Made by a program: the position numbers and the translations under genes
From: an uncultured Muribaculaceae bacterium
Lineage (GTDB): Bacteria > Bacteroidota > Bacteroidia > Bacteroidales > Muribaculaceae
Direction of reading: 5' to 3'
DNA length: 33,086 nt
Assembly: GCA_947178505.1 (NCBI GenBank)
Contig: CAMWYR010000025.1
Coordinates: 1 to 33,086, forward strand
In this document: positions 32,104 to 33,086 of the stretch, piece after piece
Layout: every line of letters starts with the position of its first letter
Numbering within the stretch: position 1 is the stretch's first letter
The notes under the pieces: generated by a model
Seen by the model: the letters and a program-made list of their open reading frames with translations, nothing else
The model's database searches: none
What the model was told of the DNA's origin: nothing

Positions 32104-32832
32104 ATGACTAAAACGACTGTATTCAATCTCATCATTCTTGATGAATCAGGCTCAATGTATTCGAGCCTCAACTCGACCATTGCCGGTTGCAACGAGACAA
32201 TCCAGGTTGCAAAGAATCTTCAGAAACAGTATGAAGAAAAGCAGAACAGCTTCATCTCTATCTATTCTTTTTCAAGCGGCGGATCGCGCCCCTCACGATA
32301 CCTCTGTAAGAATGTTCCCGTTAAGACCCAGAGGGAAATCACTCCCAAAGATTATGATCCCGACGGATGCACTCCGATGCTTGATGCGATTGGCTCAACG
32401 CTTGTAGATCTCATGGCCGTTGCCAAGACGCATGAGGATGCCATGGGAATTGTAACCATCATTACTGATGGCTATGAGAATTCTTCGACACAGTATGACT
32501 ATGAAAAGGTGAGAAGACTCATCTCACAGGCACGCGAGCTTGGTTGGAAAGTCAATTTCATCGGTGCAAACATCGATGTGGATGCAGTGTCGGATAGGCT
32601 GAACATCTCGAGTGTCATGGCATATGACAGCACGGAGACCGGTACACGAGATATGTTCAAAGACTTTAAGAGGGCACTGATACGCGAGAATGCCAGCCGC
32701 ATCGAGCAGGAAGCAAACATGGATCATAACGAAAGATTGGCATTGCGCAAAAAGTCGCAAATGTTACGTAGCCGTAATTCGAACCGGCGTGATAACGATG
32801 CTGCCAATAACCCCGATTTTGAAAATTGGTAA
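32104..32832 (+). CDS. von Willebrand factor A domain protein
   Basis: 242 aa from the ATG at 32104; a TTG two codons upstream is less likely. A single vWA domain fills residues 5-190 with an intact metal site: D13-x-S15-x-S17 (LDESGSM), Thr90 in DGCTPMLDAIG and Asp122 in IITDGYENSS. The C-terminal 50 residues are charged and probably disordered (ERLALRKKSQMLRSRNSNRRD). Cytosolic, with no signal peptide. Such proteins usually act as metal-dependent binding partners; no partner gene (MoxR ATPase, kinase, phosphatase) is beside it. It is followed by a terminator and the tRNA gene. Confidence 0.8.
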   Translation: MTKTTVFNLIILDESGSMYSSLNSTIAGCNETIQVAKNLQKQYEEKQNSFISIYSFSSGGSRPSRYLCKNVPVKTQREITPKDYDPDGCTPMLDAIGSTLVDLMAVAKTHEDAMGIVTIITDGYENSSTQYDYEKVRRLISQARELGWKVNFIGANIDVDAVSDRLNISSVMAYDSTETGTRDMFKDFKRALIRENASRIEQEANMDHNERLALRKKSQMLRSRNSNRRDNDAANNPDFENW

Positions 32833-32917
32833 ATTTAGTGGATGGTGCCTTAAGGATTCTTTTATGAAATAGCACAAATGAAATACTGAAGTCTGTCATA
32901 GTTTCTGTAATGGATTC

Positions 32918-32965
32918 AAGGAAACTGAAATTTTTAAAAAAATTTTCAGTTTCCTTTTGTCTTTT
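32918..32965 (+). terminator. Terminator after the vWA gene
   Basis: 13-bp stem (AAGGAAACTGAAA at 32918-32930 with TTTCAGTTTCCTT at 32944-32956), A/T loop, then a T-rich tail (TTTTGTCTTTT). The tail contains the -33 TTTG of the tRNA promoter. Confidence 0.8.
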
Positions 32966-32986
32966 AACAAAAAATAATTAACTTTG
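32956..32986 (+). promoter_or_regulatory. Consensus promoter of the tRNA-Ala gene
   Basis: TTTG (32956-32959), 19-bp spacer, TAACTTTG (32979-32986): full match to the Bacteroidetes consensus, about 20 bp before the mature tRNA 5' end. Confidence 0.85.
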
Positions 32987-33005
32987 CAAAGTAACCGACA
33001 AGAAT

Positions 33006-33079
33006 GGGGCATTAGCTCATCTGGCTAGAGCGTTTGACTGGCAGTCAAGAGGTGACGAGTTCGAGTCTCGTATGCTCCA
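33006..33079 (+). tRNA. tRNA-Ala (anticodon GGC)
   Basis: 74-nt cloverleaf. Acceptor GGGGCAT (33006-33012) pairs with ATGCTCC (33072-33078) through a G3-U70 wobble, the hallmark of tRNA-Ala, with discriminator A73. The anticodon stem TTTGA/TCAAG frames the loop CTGGCAG with anticodon GGC at 33040-33042. The T arm reads ACGAG-TTCGAGT-CTCGT. No 3' CCA is encoded. It decodes GCC and GCU. Confidence 0.96.
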
Positions 33080-33086
33080 CATCTGA

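Noticed and set aside
1352..32832. Ter-type defence or stress island spanning the two vWA genes
   Set aside because: The two vWA genes are 30 kb apart, separated by housekeeping genes, and no Ter, MoxR, kinase or phosphatase genes accompany them.
1..33086. CRISPR arrays, insertion sequences, prophage
   Set aside because: I saw no regularly spaced repeats, transposase, integrase or structural phage gene. The lysozyme carries a signal peptide and has no phage neighbours.

Overview
The window is a 33 kb piece of a Bacteroidales chromosome. It is probably from Muribaculaceae (S24-7) or a close gut relative, although the family-level call is inference. The evidence is the gene families (DUF4296 lipoprotein, Bacteroidetes-type ECF sigma factor, long type 2 isoleucyl-tRNA synthetase, FucP-type sugar porters), the near absence of Shine-Dalgarno sequences, and repeated promoters of the Bacteroidetes form TTTG-N19/20-TAnnTTTG. 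The clearest promoters lie in front of iorA, the NUDIX regulator and the tRNA gene. Most genes are on the + strand. I see no phage, insertion sequence, CRISPR array or rRNA operon.

Layout. 1-4.5 kb: a DUF362 lipoprotein, a TerY-like von Willebrand A (vWA) protein, a Pif1/RecD-type helicase and a convergent NimA-like flavoprotein. 4.6-8.3 kb: a FucP-family sugar porter, a PfkB kinase and an amino-acid permease. 8.5-13.4 kb: a tight four-gene operon (iorA, iorB, aminotransferase, CoA-transferase) that reads as a complete route from aromatic amino acids to aryl acetates. 13.6-15.1 kb: an unknown 179-aa protein and a zinc-type cation diffusion facilitator. 15.4-22.1 kb: ddl, ileS, lspA, a DUF4296 lipoprotein and a small unknown gene. 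22.2-25.9 kb: a SprT-like protease, glnS (-), a 50-aa small ORF and an ECF sigma factor (-). 25.9-26.7 kb: a long gap with no convincing gene. 26.7-30.9 kb: a secreted GH24-type lysozyme overlapping a lipoprotein, then an alpha/beta-hydrolase with a membrane-anchored MurF-like ligase. 31-33 kb: a NrtR-type NUDIX regulator, a second vWA protein and tRNA-Ala(GGC).

How the genes work together. The ior operon would transaminate aromatic amino acids, oxidatively decarboxylate the arylpyruvates to aryl-CoA with reduction of ferredoxin, and recover the CoA by transfer. Ddl, LspA, the lysozyme and the MurF-like ligase all concern the envelope. The rest is translation, transport and regulation.

The most interesting observations are: (1) two identical-half-site palindromes, TTGCGT-N7-ACGCAA, bracketing the promoter of the NUDIX regulator, which I read as its operators; (2) a GXHH instead of HXGH signature in IleRS, the form associated with mupirocin hyper-resistance; (3) the alpha/beta-hydrolase plus membrane MurF-like pair; (4) an IorA without its ferredoxin domain; (5) a 50-aa ORF ended by a 21-bp perfect terminator stem; and (6) the unexplained 0.8 kb gap before the lysozyme gene. 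I did not find an obvious large, undescribed multi-gene system.
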